Below, in pieces: positions 18,224 to 27,465 of a stretch of DNA of 64,000 nt; position 1 is the first letter of the stretch; the number at the start of each line of letters is the position of its first letter. This DNA is from Saprospiraceae bacterium (GTDB lineage Bacteria > Bacteroidota > Bacteroidia > Chitinophagales > Saprospiraceae): contig JANQSS010000004.1 of assembly GCA_028279185.1 (NCBI GenBank), positions 1 to 64,000 of the forward strand, in the 5' to 3' direction. The notes beneath the pieces are model-generated. The model made no database searches and was not told where the DNA came from. It saw nothing but the letters and a program-made list of their open reading frames with translations. The translations under genes and the position numbers were made by a program.

Positions 18224-19354
18224 GTGTCGTTTCAACTTATACATACTGCAACTTCTACGAAAGCCAGAGCCGGGATATTATCTACGGAACATGGCGATGT
18301 GTTGACTCCTATTTTTATGCCGGTTGGCACGTTGGGTACTGTAAAAAAACTCCAGCAGTATGAATTGTCAGAAGAAATTCAAGCAGATATTATTTTAGGG
18401 AATACGTATCACCTTTACCTCCGGCCGGGAATGGACTTAATGGAGCGCTCGGGTGGCTTGCACAAATTTATTAATTGGGACCGGCCAATATTGACCGATA
18501 GCGGTGGTTACCAAGTCTATTCTCTAGGCGATCGTCGAAAAATAACGGAAGAGGGTGTGACATTTGCATCGCACATCGACGGGAGTAAACACCATTTTAC
18601 CCCAGAATCAGTAATGGACATTCAACGAGTCATCGGCGCCGACGTTATAATGGCTTTCGATGAGTGCACGCCATATCCTTGTGATGAGAACTATGCAAGA
18701 ATGAGTATGCACATGACACACCGATGGTTGGAAAGATGTTTTGATCAATATGCAAAAAGAAATAGCATTCACGGACATCGACAAATCTTAGCGCCAATCG
18801 TTCAGGGAAGTGTTTATCCCTCCCTCCGAAAACAGTCCGCTGAATATATAACGAGGAAAGAAAGCGACGTTTATGCTATTGGTGGTCTTTCGGTAGGAGA
18901 ACCACATGAAGATATGTACGCTATGACTGATCTATGCACTTCGATTTTACCCGAATCCAAAGCACGTTATCTTATGGGAGTAGGAACTCCAATGAATCTA
19001 TTGGAGTGCATTGACCGAGGGATCGATATGTTTGATTGTGTTTTGCCCACTCGAAATGCTCGACATGGCTTGCTGTATACAAATAATGGGATTATCAATA
19101 TTAAGAATAGTAAATGGAAAGCGGACTTTTCGCAACTGGATGAAACGGGTGCACACCGGGTGGATCGATTCTATTCCAAGGCTTATGTTCGACACTTGTT
19201 TTCCGTTGGTGAATCGCTTGGACAGCAAATTGCAAGCCTGCATAATATTGCATTCTATCTACGATTGATGCGAGAAGCACGAGCACATATTTTAGATGAT
19301 ACGTTTTCATCTTGGAAAAAAGACAAACTTGTTCAATTGGCCATTCGGCTGTGA
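18224..19354 (+). CDS. tgt: Queuine/preQ1 tRNA-guanine transglycosylase
   Basis: This enzyme exchanges G34 for preQ1 in GUN-anticodon tRNAs. DSGGYQVYSLGDRRKI carries the catalytic Asp, and FDCVLPTRNARHG carries the nucleophilic Asp and binding residues. The zinc-binding CxCxxC seen in E. coli Tgt is not present: the corresponding stretch reads ETGAHRVDRFYSKAY, although the later LHN histidine remains. GTG at 18224 matches the family N-terminus (VSFQLIHT) and gives 376 aa; a TTG at 18185 overlapping the previous gene is the alternative. Confidence 0.94.
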   Translation: MSFQLIHTATSTKARAGILSTEHGDVLTPIFMPVGTLGTVKKLQQYELSEEIQADIILGNTYHLYLRPGMDLMERSGGLHKFINWDRPILTDSGGYQVYSLGDRRKITEEGVTFASHIDGSKHHFTPESVMDIQRVIGADVIMAFDECTPYPCDENYARMSMHMTHRWLERCFDQYAKRNSIHGHRQILAPIVQGSVYPSLRKQSAEYITRKESDVYAIGGLSVGEPHEDMYAMTDLCTSILPESKARYLMGVGTPMNLLECIDRGIDMFDCVLPTRNARHGLLYTNNGIINIKNSKWKADFSQLDETGAHRVDRFYSKAYVRHLFSVGESLGQQIASLHNIAFYLRLMREARAHILDDTFSSWKKDKLVQLAIRL

Positions 19355-19383
19355 AAAAGTAAATATGGAGTAAGATTTTAAGT

Positions 19384-20472
19384 ATGCTGAAAACGATAGA
19401 CTGGTATATAATAAAGAAGTTTTTAGGTGCATTCTTCTTCACGGGATTGATATTTAGTCTAATTTCTACTGTTGTTGATTTTTCGGACAAGGTTGACAAA
19501 TTCGTAAAGGCAGATCTTTCTTGGCAAAAAATTTGGTTTGAATATTATTTGAATTTTATTCCTTTTATAAATGGTGTTCTGTGGCCTTTATTTGCTTTAA
19601 TAGCGGTCATATTTATTACCTCGCGTTTGGCAAAGAATGCCGAAGTCATTTCGATATTAAACGCTGGTGTAAGCTATAATAGATTACTACGACCTTTTGT
19701 GGCATCCGCATTTTTAATTGCCATCTTACATTTTTTGGGAAATCACTTTCTTATCCCACACAGCAATTCTATTCGCAATGGGATGGATACAAAGTATCTT
19801 GGTCGTAACAAGGAGCGCGGAAAATTTCGCGACGTCCATATTTACATCGATAAAGAAAGTAAAATCTATGTGCGAAACTACTTCAAACGCGATACGTCGG
19901 CGCGCATCGTTCGGCTCGAAAAATTTAAGGATGGCCGACTTACAGGTTATGTAAAGGCAACTTCCATGTCACTCGCCGAGCCTCCGAATACGTGGCGATT
20001 GAAACAAGCACAACGACGTACCATAGATGATGATGGAAAAGAGTCTATTACCATCTACGAGGAGGAGATCGACACAACAATTAATTTATTTCCTTCTGAC
20101 TTTACGTTTAGGGGTAACGATAAAGATGACATGGTGACCCCAGAGCTTTTAGAGGCCATTCGCAAGGAACAAATAAAAGGGGCCGGAAATAGCTCACTTT
20201 TCGAATTCGAGTTACATCGCAGAACATCGGAACCTTTTACCATATTAATTTTAACTATAATAGGTGTTGCTATTGCTTCGCGTAAAGTTAGGGGTGGAAT
20301 TGGCCTTCATCTTGCCATAGGTGTTTTTATCGGAGCACTTTACATATTCATTAGCAAATTTGCTTTTACGTTTGCGACAAACGATCAAATTTCGCCTTTG
20401 TTAGCCGTTTGGATTCCAAATGTTGTTTTTTCTATTGTAGCCGCCTACTTAGTTGCAAGGGCGCAGAAGTAG
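19384..20472 (+). CDS. LptF/LptG-family permease (YjgP/YjgQ)
   Basis: This is a 362-aa inner-membrane protein. Three N-terminal membrane segments (to about residue 120) are followed by a periplasmic beta-rich domain (about 125-270). Three more membrane segments end the protein (from about 280, including ILTIIGVAIASRKVRGG). This is the layout of the LptF/LptG subunits that, with the LptB ATPase, extract LPS from the inner membrane. F versus G cannot be decided by eye. It follows tgt by 29 nt, and Bacteroidota often have this tgt-permease order. It converges with recQ. Confidence 0.9.
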   Translation: MLKTIDWYIIKKFLGAFFFTGLIFSLISTVVDFSDKVDKFVKADLSWQKIWFEYYLNFIPFINGVLWPLFALIAVIFITSRLAKNAEVISILNAGVSYNRLLRPFVASAFLIAILHFLGNHFLIPHSNSIRNGMDTKYLGRNKERGKFRDVHIYIDKESKIYVRNYFKRDTSARIVRLEKFKDGRLTGYVKATSMSLAEPPNTWRLKQAQRRTIDDDGKESITIYEEEIDTTINLFPSDFTFRGNDKDDMVTPELLEAIRKEQIKGAGNSSLFEFELHRRTSEPFTILILTIIGVAIASRKVRGGIGLHLAIGVFIGALYIFISKFAFTFATNDQISPLLAVWIPNVVFSIVAAYLVARAQK

Positions 20473-20499
20473 TCTAATTGAGAAACAGGTCTATCGTGC

Positions 20500-22653
20500 T
20501 TATTCTTTATTAGACAGAAGCAATCGCCCTAATGAAATTAAATGAAGAGGAAAATCATCTGGCAGATGCGAGCGCAATTCTCTGTATTCCGAATTTTCGC
20601 CTAATTTTTCCAATGCCGAAGCAATGAGTGCGAGTTGATCTTTGCTCACGAATTGCGCAATATTCACAGATTCACCCTGTTCATATAAGTGGGCTAAATG
20701 ACTGTATATCGTGCCAGGACTAAGCGCGCGATGCTTAGCAATTTCATCGACCGAAATTCCCTTCTCGTAAAGTGATAAAGTTTCCACATAGGTATAGCCT
20801 TTGACTTTCTTTAAATAATCCTGTTTCTCGATGAAACCCCTTATGACTTGAATTATTTCTTCGCCAAATTTGGCAACTTTTGCTTCTCCAAACCCATGAA
20901 CATTTTTTAAATCGTTGATTAAAGTTGGTGTTTCTTTTATTAATGCTTCCAAACTTGAGTCATGAAATATTGTATACGGTGGTGTACCAATGCGTCGTGC
21001 TTTTTCCAAGCGCCAATTTTTTAATTCGATTAGCAGGCCTTCATGAAATAACTCACGCTTGGTTTTCTTTGGAATTCTAACTTTTTCGCGCTTTTCATGA
21101 ATCACGAATTCGACAAATTCTACGTGTTTATTTCCATTCAACACATCCCTCGATAAGGGCGTCGTTTTCAATGAGAAGTTTTCAATGTAATCGACTCGTA
21201 TTAGCCCTTGGTTAATCATTTGAGAAACATAGGACTTCCATTCCAAAAAGGAAAGATCGGCTCCTGCACCATACGTTTTAATGTTATGTAATCCCAGTTC
21301 AACTACTTGCCGTCTTTTAGACCCTCGAAGTACATCGATCAGTAAGTTCAATCCTATTTTCTCTTTTGACCGCAACAATGCCGATATTGCTTTTTGAGCA
21401 AGTATGGTGCCATTGAATTTTTTTGGTGGATTGATGCAATTGTCGCAGTGATTACAGCCTTCATTCCTGTATTCATCAAAATAATTTAAAATGACATTGG
21501 TTCTGCAATCTCCTGTAGAAGCAAACTCCCACATTCGAGAAAGTTTGGCGGTTTGGATTTCCTTAAATTTTTCATCGGCTTCACTCTCATCAATGAATCG
21601 CTGCAATTTCATGTAATCTCCCCAGCCGTAAAATAATAACGAAGATGCGGGAAGATCGTCGCGTCCAGCTCTGCCAATTTCTTGATAAAATCCTTCTAGA
21701 TTTTTGGGCATGTTGTAATGAATAATCCAACGAATATTCGATTTATCGATTCCCATGCCAAACGCGATGGTAGCGCACACAATATTTATTTCATCGTTTT
21801 GAAATTTTGCTTGGACATCGTTACGCTGTTGTGCATTTAATCCGGCATGATAAAAATCAACTTTTTGACCAGCCGCCTTTAGTTTTCCTGCAATATTTTC
21901 GGTTCCTTTTCGGCTCAGGCAATAGATAATTCCAGCCTCACCTCTATGCCCATCTAAATATTCCATAATTTGTTCAAATCGTTGAATTCCTGGGCGCCCC
22001 TCTACAAAAATGTTTTCTCGCTCAAAACTTCCAAGATGTCGAATAGGATCAACCAAAGCAAGTTGGTTTGCTATGTCTTTCTGTGTGGCCGCGTCCGCCG
22101 TTGCCGTCAATGCTAAGAAGGTCGCTTTTGGAAAATAGTCACGAAGTGTGGATAATTTGGTGTATTCCGGACGAAAATCATTTCCCCAAACGGAAACACA
22201 ATGTGCCTCATCGATTGCTATATAACGTACCGGATAACCCGTGATATAGGATAAAAAAGATGGTGCCATTACTTTTTCAGGACTGACATATAACAACTTT
22301 AATTCACCGGACTCCAACTTGTCGTGTATGACGTACTTCTCCTTTGGGCTTACATTTGTATGTAAAGCAAAGGCGGGAATGTTATGTTGCCTCAGGGCCA
22401 AAACTTGATCATTCATCAATGCGATAAGTGGTGAAATTACCAGTGTCAGTCTATCAGTACATAAAGCAGGTATTTGATAACACATTGATTTCCCACCACC
22501 GGTAGGTAGGATTATTAGTGCATCACGGCCGCTCATCGCCGTAGAGATTGCGGCCTCTTGTAGGGGCTTAAATGCACTATATCCGAATACGGATTGCAAA
22601 CAATCCAGTGGGGATGTAAAATGATCGGTCACAATGGATATATTTGATTGCAT
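20500..22653 (-). CDS. recQ: ATP-dependent DNA helicase RecQ
   Basis: This is a 3'-5' DNA helicase of about 717 aa acting in recombination and fork repair. It has Walker A PTGGGKSMCYQIP, the DEAH box in DEAHCVSVWGNDFRPEY, and motif VI IGRAGRDD. The zinc-binding cysteines CNHCDNC open the RQC domain. The HRDC-like domain covers about 525-600 (VHGFGEAKVAKFGEE). A C-terminal helix-turn-helix (EKGISVDEIAKHRALSPGTI) follows, as in many Bacteroidota RecQ proteins. The start ATG at 22653 is preferred over an 8-residue extension. Confidence 0.95.
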   Translation of the reverse strand: MQSNISIVTDHFTSPLDCLQSVFGYSAFKPLQEAAISTAMSGRDALIILPTGGGKSMCYQIPALCTDRLTLVISPLIALMNDQVLALRQHNIPAFALHTNVSPKEKYVIHDKLESGELKLLYVSPEKVMAPSFLSYITGYPVRYIAIDEAHCVSVWGNDFRPEYTKLSTLRDYFPKATFLALTATADAATQKDIANQLALVDPIRHLGSFERENIFVEGRPGIQRFEQIMEYLDGHRGEAGIIYCLSRKGTENIAGKLKAAGQKVDFYHAGLNAQQRNDVQAKFQNDEINIVCATIAFGMGIDKSNIRWIIHYNMPKNLEGFYQEIGRAGRDDLPASSLLFYGWGDYMKLQRFIDESEADEKFKEIQTAKLSRMWEFASTGDCRTNVILNYFDEYRNEGCNHCDNCINPPKKFNGTILAQKAISALLRSKEKIGLNLLIDVLRGSKRRQVVELGLHNIKTYGAGADLSFLEWKSYVSQMINQGLIRVDYIENFSLKTTPLSRDVLNGNKHVEFVEFVIHEKREKVRIPKKTKRELFHEGLLIELKNWRLEKARRIGTPPYTIFHDSSLEALIKETPTLINDLKNVHGFGEAKVAKFGEEIIQVIRGFIEKQDYLKKVKGYTYVETLSLYEKGISVDEIAKHRALSPGTIYSHLAHLYEQGESVNIAQFVSKDQLALIASALEKLGENSEYRELRSHLPDDFPLHLISLGRLLLSNKE

Positions 22654-22786
22654 GGCATAAGGTTTAAAGTAAGTCAAAAATTCAAAGTTTCGTCTGGCAT
22701 ATGGCGGACAAAAAATTGGTTTCTACTAATTAGTGTCTGAGCGAGTACATTTATACCCATATCTGAAAAAAAATTGCAAATTATTT

Positions 22787-23164
22787 ATGCAAGACCGAGT
22801 TGAAAGAGCGCAAACGACTATTTCTAAAGCTGTATTCCCCAACACAACAAATCACTATAACACCCTTTTTGGAGGAGAAGCGTTGAAGACGATGGACGAA
22901 GTAGCATTCATTTGTGCTACTCGATTTGCAAAAAAACGCGTGGTAACGGTTTCCTCGGACAGGGTAGATTTCAATCACCCCATCCCTTCGGGTACGATAG
23001 CGGACTTCGTAGCCAACGTGATCAAGGTAGGAAATACGTCCATGCAAGTGAAGGTTGAGATATTCCTTGAAGAAATGTATTCTGACAAACGGTATAAGGC
23101 CATCGAAGGGGTGTTTACCTTTGTGGCCATTGATGAGCATAGAAAGCCCATATCGGTACGCTGA
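22787..23164 (+). CDS. Acyl-CoA thioesterase (hotdog fold)
   Basis: This is a 125-aa hotdog-fold thioesterase of the YciA/BACH type that hydrolyses acyl-CoA to free acid and CoA. The core shows FPNTTNHYNTLFGGEALKTMDE, with the Asn and Asp/Glu expected for this family, then VTVSSDRVDFNHPIPSG. The ATG at 22787 (MQDRVERAQTTISKAVFPN) matches family N-termini; an in-frame GTG at 22733 adds 18 residues with no such support. It is divergent from recQ. Confidence 0.9.
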   Translation: MQDRVERAQTTISKAVFPNTTNHYNTLFGGEALKTMDEVAFICATRFAKKRVVTVSSDRVDFNHPIPSGTIADFVANVIKVGNTSMQVKVEIFLEEMYSDKRYKAIEGVFTFVAIDEHRKPISVR

Positions 23165-23346
23165 TATTCAGCATTCAGCGTTTCCTCTTTCAATCCTGGA
23201 AGGAGAAAAGGGTACTTGGTTTGACGTAGCACTCATCTCAAGGTGGTACCCACTTGGCGCCCTCGCACAAAGTACTTTGGCGTCAAACAAAAAGTTGGAT
23301 GCTAAGCTGGCCAATTTTCATAACTTCTTTATACACCTTATCCAAA

Positions 23347-24780
23347 GTGCGTAATAGCTTCTTAGTCAATATTGTCCTCTTGGTTTTTATTAATGTGCTT
23401 GTAAAACCTGCTTACATCTTTGCGGTTGAGATCCCTGTTCAGAATCTTGTCGGAAATGATGCATATGGACTGTATTTTGCAATTCTGAATCTGGCTTACA
23501 TTTTTCAACTCGTAAGCGACCTTGGTCTTCAAAATTTCACATATACAGAATTGCCAACAAATAGGGGGCTGGTTTCGAAATACGTCTCCAATATTTCGGT
23601 AGCACGATTGGGCTTAGGACTTTTATTCTTCGCAATAGTTACGTTGGTTGGATTCATGTTGGGGTACGTTCAGCGAGACCCTTGGCTGTTCGGGATGATT
23701 ACTGTTAATGTATTGCTGATAAGCTCGTTACAGTATATTCGATCAAATATATCGGGATTGGGACTATATTTTTTTGACAGCCTTCTTTCGTCAGCGGATA
23801 AATTCCTAATGCTTGTGCTGATCATTTTTTTCTTTTACATGGGCGATAAGACCGCCTTTTCCATTCATACTTTTGTTGAAATTCAAATGGCGAGTTTATT
23901 CGTCGTCATTTTGGTTGGAGTTCTCATACTTGGAAGACGAATGCGATTTACGCGAGTTTCGTGGGATGCAATTCGCAGGTATGTGAGGCAGGCCATTCCG
24001 CATGGCATTCTTATTGGACTTATGTTTCTGTACACTCGAGTAGATGCATTGATGATTGAATCAATGCTAACAGATGGAGACCGTGAGGCCGGGCTTTATG
24101 CAAGTGCTTATAGGCTGTATGATGCGGCAAATATGCTCACATTTTTATTCGTCACGTTACTACTTCCTATGTTCTCTGAAGCTAAATCAGATAGAAATCG
24201 AGCTAATATGCTTTATTATAGTTCAATGAATATGATCATTGGACTCGCGATTATCGTGTCCGTTCCGCTTATTTTTTATAGATCCTCGGTTATGCATGCA
24301 CTCTATGTTGATGTGACGGAAGGGTCAGAACTGTCTCTGGCAATCCTATTAGCTGCATTTATATGGAAAAGTGTGTTATTTGTTTCAAGCGCACTTCTCA
24401 CTTCTGCCAAACGGTTTCTAGCGCTTGGCCTTGTATTTAGCATTTCAATTTTGATTAACGTTGGGGTAAATTATGTGTGTATTCCGAAACTAGGAATAAT
24501 AGGTGCCTCATGGGCAACATTGGCATCACAGGTGTTCGTGGCTATATGTTGTGTTGCATTAATACATCGATATGACTTGGTAATTGGGCGACTTCGAGGG
24601 TATCTAACGGCAATGGCAATACTCCCGATAGCTGCATTTATCGGGTATTTCATGACTCAGTTTTCAAGATTTGATATGATACCTGGCCTGTTGTTACAAT
24701 TTGCCTTGCTTGGACTGCTATATTTGAGCCTCAATTATCGACTTGTAGCCCAACTTTCACGCAATGCGCAACGTCAATAG
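23347..24780 (+). CDS. Polysaccharide flippase (Wzx-like, MATE/MOP superfamily)
   Basis: This is a protein of about 477 aa with 12-14 membrane segments. It has the VNIVLLVFINVLVKPAYIF opening, a mid-protein YTRVDALMIESMLTDG and a late YASAYRLYDAANM, all typical of lipid-linked oligosaccharide flippases. The likely start is the GTG at 23347 (VRNSFLVNIV); the reading frame upstream to 23254 encodes no membrane-protein-like sequence. It overlaps the Wzz-like gene by 17 nt. It probably flips an undecaprenyl-linked repeat unit whose assembly genes are elsewhere. Confidence 0.85.
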   Translation: MRNSFLVNIVLLVFINVLVKPAYIFAVEIPVQNLVGNDAYGLYFAILNLAYIFQLVSDLGLQNFTYTELPTNRGLVSKYVSNISVARLGLGLLFFAIVTLVGFMLGYVQRDPWLFGMITVNVLLISSLQYIRSNISGLGLYFFDSLLSSADKFLMLVLIIFFFYMGDKTAFSIHTFVEIQMASLFVVILVGVLILGRRMRFTRVSWDAIRRYVRQAIPHGILIGLMFLYTRVDALMIESMLTDGDREAGLYASAYRLYDAANMLTFLFVTLLLPMFSEAKSDRNRANMLYYSSMNMIIGLAIIVSVPLIFYRSSVMHALYVDVTEGSELSLAILLAAFIWKSVLFVSSALLTSAKRFLALGLVFSISILINVGVNYVCIPKLGIIGASWATLASQVFVAICCVALIHRYDLVIGRLRGYLTAMAILPIAAFIGYFMTQFSRFDMIPGLLLQFALLGLLYLSLNYRLVAQLSRNAQRQ

Positions 24781-25948
24781 CAGGACGGGTGTTGACTCTT
24801 GGTTGGTCAATAGGTTAAAACATAATCAACGCATGCAACATACTTCTTTACTAGACATCTATAGGCTTCTTTATCAAAAACGAATGCTTATAGCAAAGGT
24901 GGCCATTGGTGTTTTCATTTTGACAGCGCTTATTAGTCTGTTGCTACCAAATCAATATAAAGCAACTTCTATATTCTATCCTGCGAGCGATGATATGAGT
25001 CGACCGAATGTCATTTTTGGTCTTGCCACGGAAAGAACATATTTCTATGGTGGAAATCAGGAACGCGATCGTATTCTATCTATTAGTCAATCTCAACAAT
25101 TGCTAGAAGGGGTCTTGTCAAAAATTGACCTTTTTACTCACTATAAAATCGACAAAAAGAAATCAAAGAGTGTATCAAAGGTGGAGAAGATATTTCGAAA
25201 AAACTTTAAAGTTATTCGAAACGACTTAGATGCTTTGGAATTGAGTTTTATCGATAAGGATCCTGAAGTTGCTGCCGCCGTCGCGAATTGTGCTGTAAAC
25301 GTATTAGACAGCCTTACGACGCACATGATAAAATTAAGCTTGAATGCTTTCGTTGTATCACTCGAAAATAAAGTGGGAAACACGCGCAAAGAATTTGCGG
25401 CATTGAATGACAGTATTCTAAATTTGCGAAATACATTTAAGCTGTATGACACGAAAAATCAAATTTCACAAATTTCGAAAATCATCACATCTGCTAAGGC
25501 AGATGTCGCGGCTGAAAGGGCGCGATTGAAAATGTTCGAAGACATGCGCAATCCAATGCGCGATAGTATTCAAAATGTTAAGTTACGGATTGCTGGATTG
25601 GAGAGTAAATTAAATAGTATAGAGGGGGTTGATAGTACTGGAGAAAACGGCATGGGAATTAAACAACTCGTTACTATTGGTCCCATCCTTGAGACAATGG
25701 AGGGCTATTATTATACTTTGAAAGCCCAAATTGCACAAGATGATGTATTGTTAAATAAACTAAAAAGTGCCGCTGTTGCCAAAACACCAGCGATTCATTT
25801 AATTGAGCGGGCGAATGCGCCAAATGACAAAATAAAACCGAGACGTTCGTTCATTGTTATGGCCGCGACTATTGCATCTGTGTTGTTCATGATACTGTAT
25901 TTGCTTGCAAAGTCAGGTTTGCAAGAACTGGAATCCGTGAAACATTAA
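24764..25948 (+). CDS. Wzz-like polysaccharide chain-length/co-polymerase protein
   Basis: This is a 394-aa protein with two membrane segments flanking a long periplasmic coiled-coil domain. The first is at about residues 45-65 (IGVFILTALISLLLPNQYKA). Coiled coil runs from about 170 to 300, including ALNDSILNLRNTFKLYDTK. The second, near 360-380, is preceded by the proline-rich PNDKIKPRRS motif of Wzz/PCP proteins. It lacks the tyrosine-kinase domain of Wzc. It regulates polymer length in Wzy-type assembly. An internal ATG at 24833 is a possible start. Confidence 0.85.
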   Translation: MRNVNSRTGVDSWLVNRLKHNQRMQHTSLLDIYRLLYQKRMLIAKVAIGVFILTALISLLLPNQYKATSIFYPASDDMSRPNVIFGLATERTYFYGGNQERDRILSISQSQQLLEGVLSKIDLFTHYKIDKKKSKSVSKVEKIFRKNFKVIRNDLDALELSFIDKDPEVAAAVANCAVNVLDSLTTHMIKLSLNAFVVSLENKVGNTRKEFAALNDSILNLRNTFKLYDTKNQISQISKIITSAKADVAAERARLKMFEDMRNPMRDSIQNVKLRIAGLESKLNSIEGVDSTGENGMGIKQLVTIGPILETMEGYYYTLKAQIAQDDVLLNKLKSAAVAKTPAIHLIERANAPNDKIKPRRSFIVMAATIASVLFMILYLLAKSGLQELESVKH

Positions 25949-25952
25949 TTGG

Positions 25953-27407
25953 GTGCTGACATTGCGAAAACATTTAGGCGATCTTTCAGTTCAGGATTTC
26001 GCTTTTATCGTACTATTGTTGTCTTCATGCATTGGGTTTGTACTTACGGATGAGTGGGTTGTGCTATTGGTTCCGGCTTTGTTTTTAGCCGTACCGGCAA
26101 TATTATTGTTTCGGTTGAAGTCAGCACTATTTTTACTCTTTTTCATTGTTCCTATGTCATATGAAGTTTACTTTTCAATTGGCCTCGGGACGGATTTTCC
26201 TTCGGAGCAATTGATGTGGTTTCTAACAGGAATGGGAGGCCTTGCCTTTATTAAGTATTGGACGAGATTAAATGGTGACTATGTCCTTAATCCAATTACA
26301 ATACTTCTGCTAGCTATTTTAGCTTGGATATTTTTTACAGCTATTTGCTCACAATCACCTATTCAATCGGTTAAATATTTCGTAGCTAAAATTTGGTATT
26401 TCGTGGCATTGTTTTTTGCTCCCTTATATCTGCTAAAAGATGGGCATGATTACAAAAGACTGATTAAGTATTTAATTGCTGGTACGTTGCTGACAGTCGT
26501 TGTCGTGTTTATTCGGCATTTGGCAGACGGTTTGTCGTATGATTCCATCAACTTTAATCTTTGGCCATTCTATCGTAATCACGTGAGTTATGCATGCATG
26601 ATAGCCGTAGTGTTGCCCTTTGTCATTTGGCACGCTTTGCAGGAAAAACGTAAAGGAAAAAGGACGATTTTACTTGGTGTCGTATTCTTTTTACTCATCT
26701 CTTTATACTTCAGTTATACGCGTGCAGCCATTCTTTCTGTTGTCTTGAGCATTCCGTTTGTTTTTATTGTTCAATGGAAAATTATTAAACCAGCTTTCTT
26801 TGTAACTCTTTTAGGTGTCTCATTTATTTTTGGCAAACTCATTTACGATTATAATTATCTGGAATTCGCACCAAACTATCAAACCACCATCCAACATCAA
26901 GACTTTGAAGATGTGCTGTCTGCTACGTATCGTCTGGAGGATCTTTCTACGATGGAGCGATTTTACCGTTGGATAGCCGGGTACAATATGATTAAGGAAC
27001 GTCCAATACTGGGCTATGGTCCGGCAAATTTTTATGACTTCTATAGGCCCTTTACTGTAAAGTCATTTACCACATATGTTAGCGATAATAAGGACCAATC
27101 CGGAATACACAACTATTATTTGATGTTATGGGTTGAGCAGGGGGTGTTAGGACTTATCTTATTTCTTTCCTTAGTTTATGCGACTTTTGGCATTGGACAA
27201 AAACTCTATCACAGCAATTTATCCAAAGCTGACAAGCAATTGGTTTTAGCAGCGATGAGTTCAATATTCATTATTTTAAGTGTATCGTTTATGAATGATA
27301 TGATCGAGACAGATAAAGTAGGTGCATTGTTTTTCTTGTCTCTGGCGATAATAACAAAATACTATTGCAACCATAAACTAAATTCAAATAATCCAACCTC
27401 AGGTTGA
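25953..27407 (+). CDS. O-antigen ligase/polymerase (Wzy/WaaL-like) family protein
   Basis: This is a 484-aa protein with about 12 membrane segments. A large periplasmic loop (about 300-370) contains RPILGYGPANFYDFYRP, the HGxxN-like Wzy_C region of O-antigen ligases and polymerases. Whether it polymerises or ligates is not decidable from sequence alone. It starts with GTG 5 nt after the Wzz-like gene, so co-translation is likely. Together with the flippase it completes the core set of a Wzx/Wzy-type pathway. Confidence 0.85.
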   Translation: MLTLRKHLGDLSVQDFAFIVLLLSSCIGFVLTDEWVVLLVPALFLAVPAILLFRLKSALFLLFFIVPMSYEVYFSIGLGTDFPSEQLMWFLTGMGGLAFIKYWTRLNGDYVLNPITILLLAILAWIFFTAICSQSPIQSVKYFVAKIWYFVALFFAPLYLLKDGHDYKRLIKYLIAGTLLTVVVVFIRHLADGLSYDSINFNLWPFYRNHVSYACMIAVVLPFVIWHALQEKRKGKRTILLGVVFFLLISLYFSYTRAAILSVVLSIPFVFIVQWKIIKPAFFVTLLGVSFIFGKLIYDYNYLEFAPNYQTTIQHQDFEDVLSATYRLEDLSTMERFYRWIAGYNMIKERPILGYGPANFYDFYRPFTVKSFTTYVSDNKDQSGIHNYYLMLWVEQGVLGLILFLSLVYATFGIGQKLYHSNLSKADKQLVLAAMSSIFIILSVSFMNDMIETDKVGALFFLSLAIITKYYCNHKLNSNNPTSG

Positions 27408-27465
27408 ACGTAGAGAGTTCGCAAGACTTCCTTAAATTCTCTTATGAAATGGAGCATTTAGCAAA

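Noticed and set aside
20472-20515. GTCTAAT/ATTAGAC inverted repeat spanning the LptF/G and recQ stop codons
   Set aside because: The loop of about 30 nt is long and there is no T-tract, so a terminator call is not supported.
23055-23354. 99-aa plus-strand frame between the thioesterase and flippase genes
   Set aside because: It overlaps the end of the thioesterase gene and the start of the flippase gene; no family pattern is visible. The non-overlapping 180 nt may be promoter sequence.
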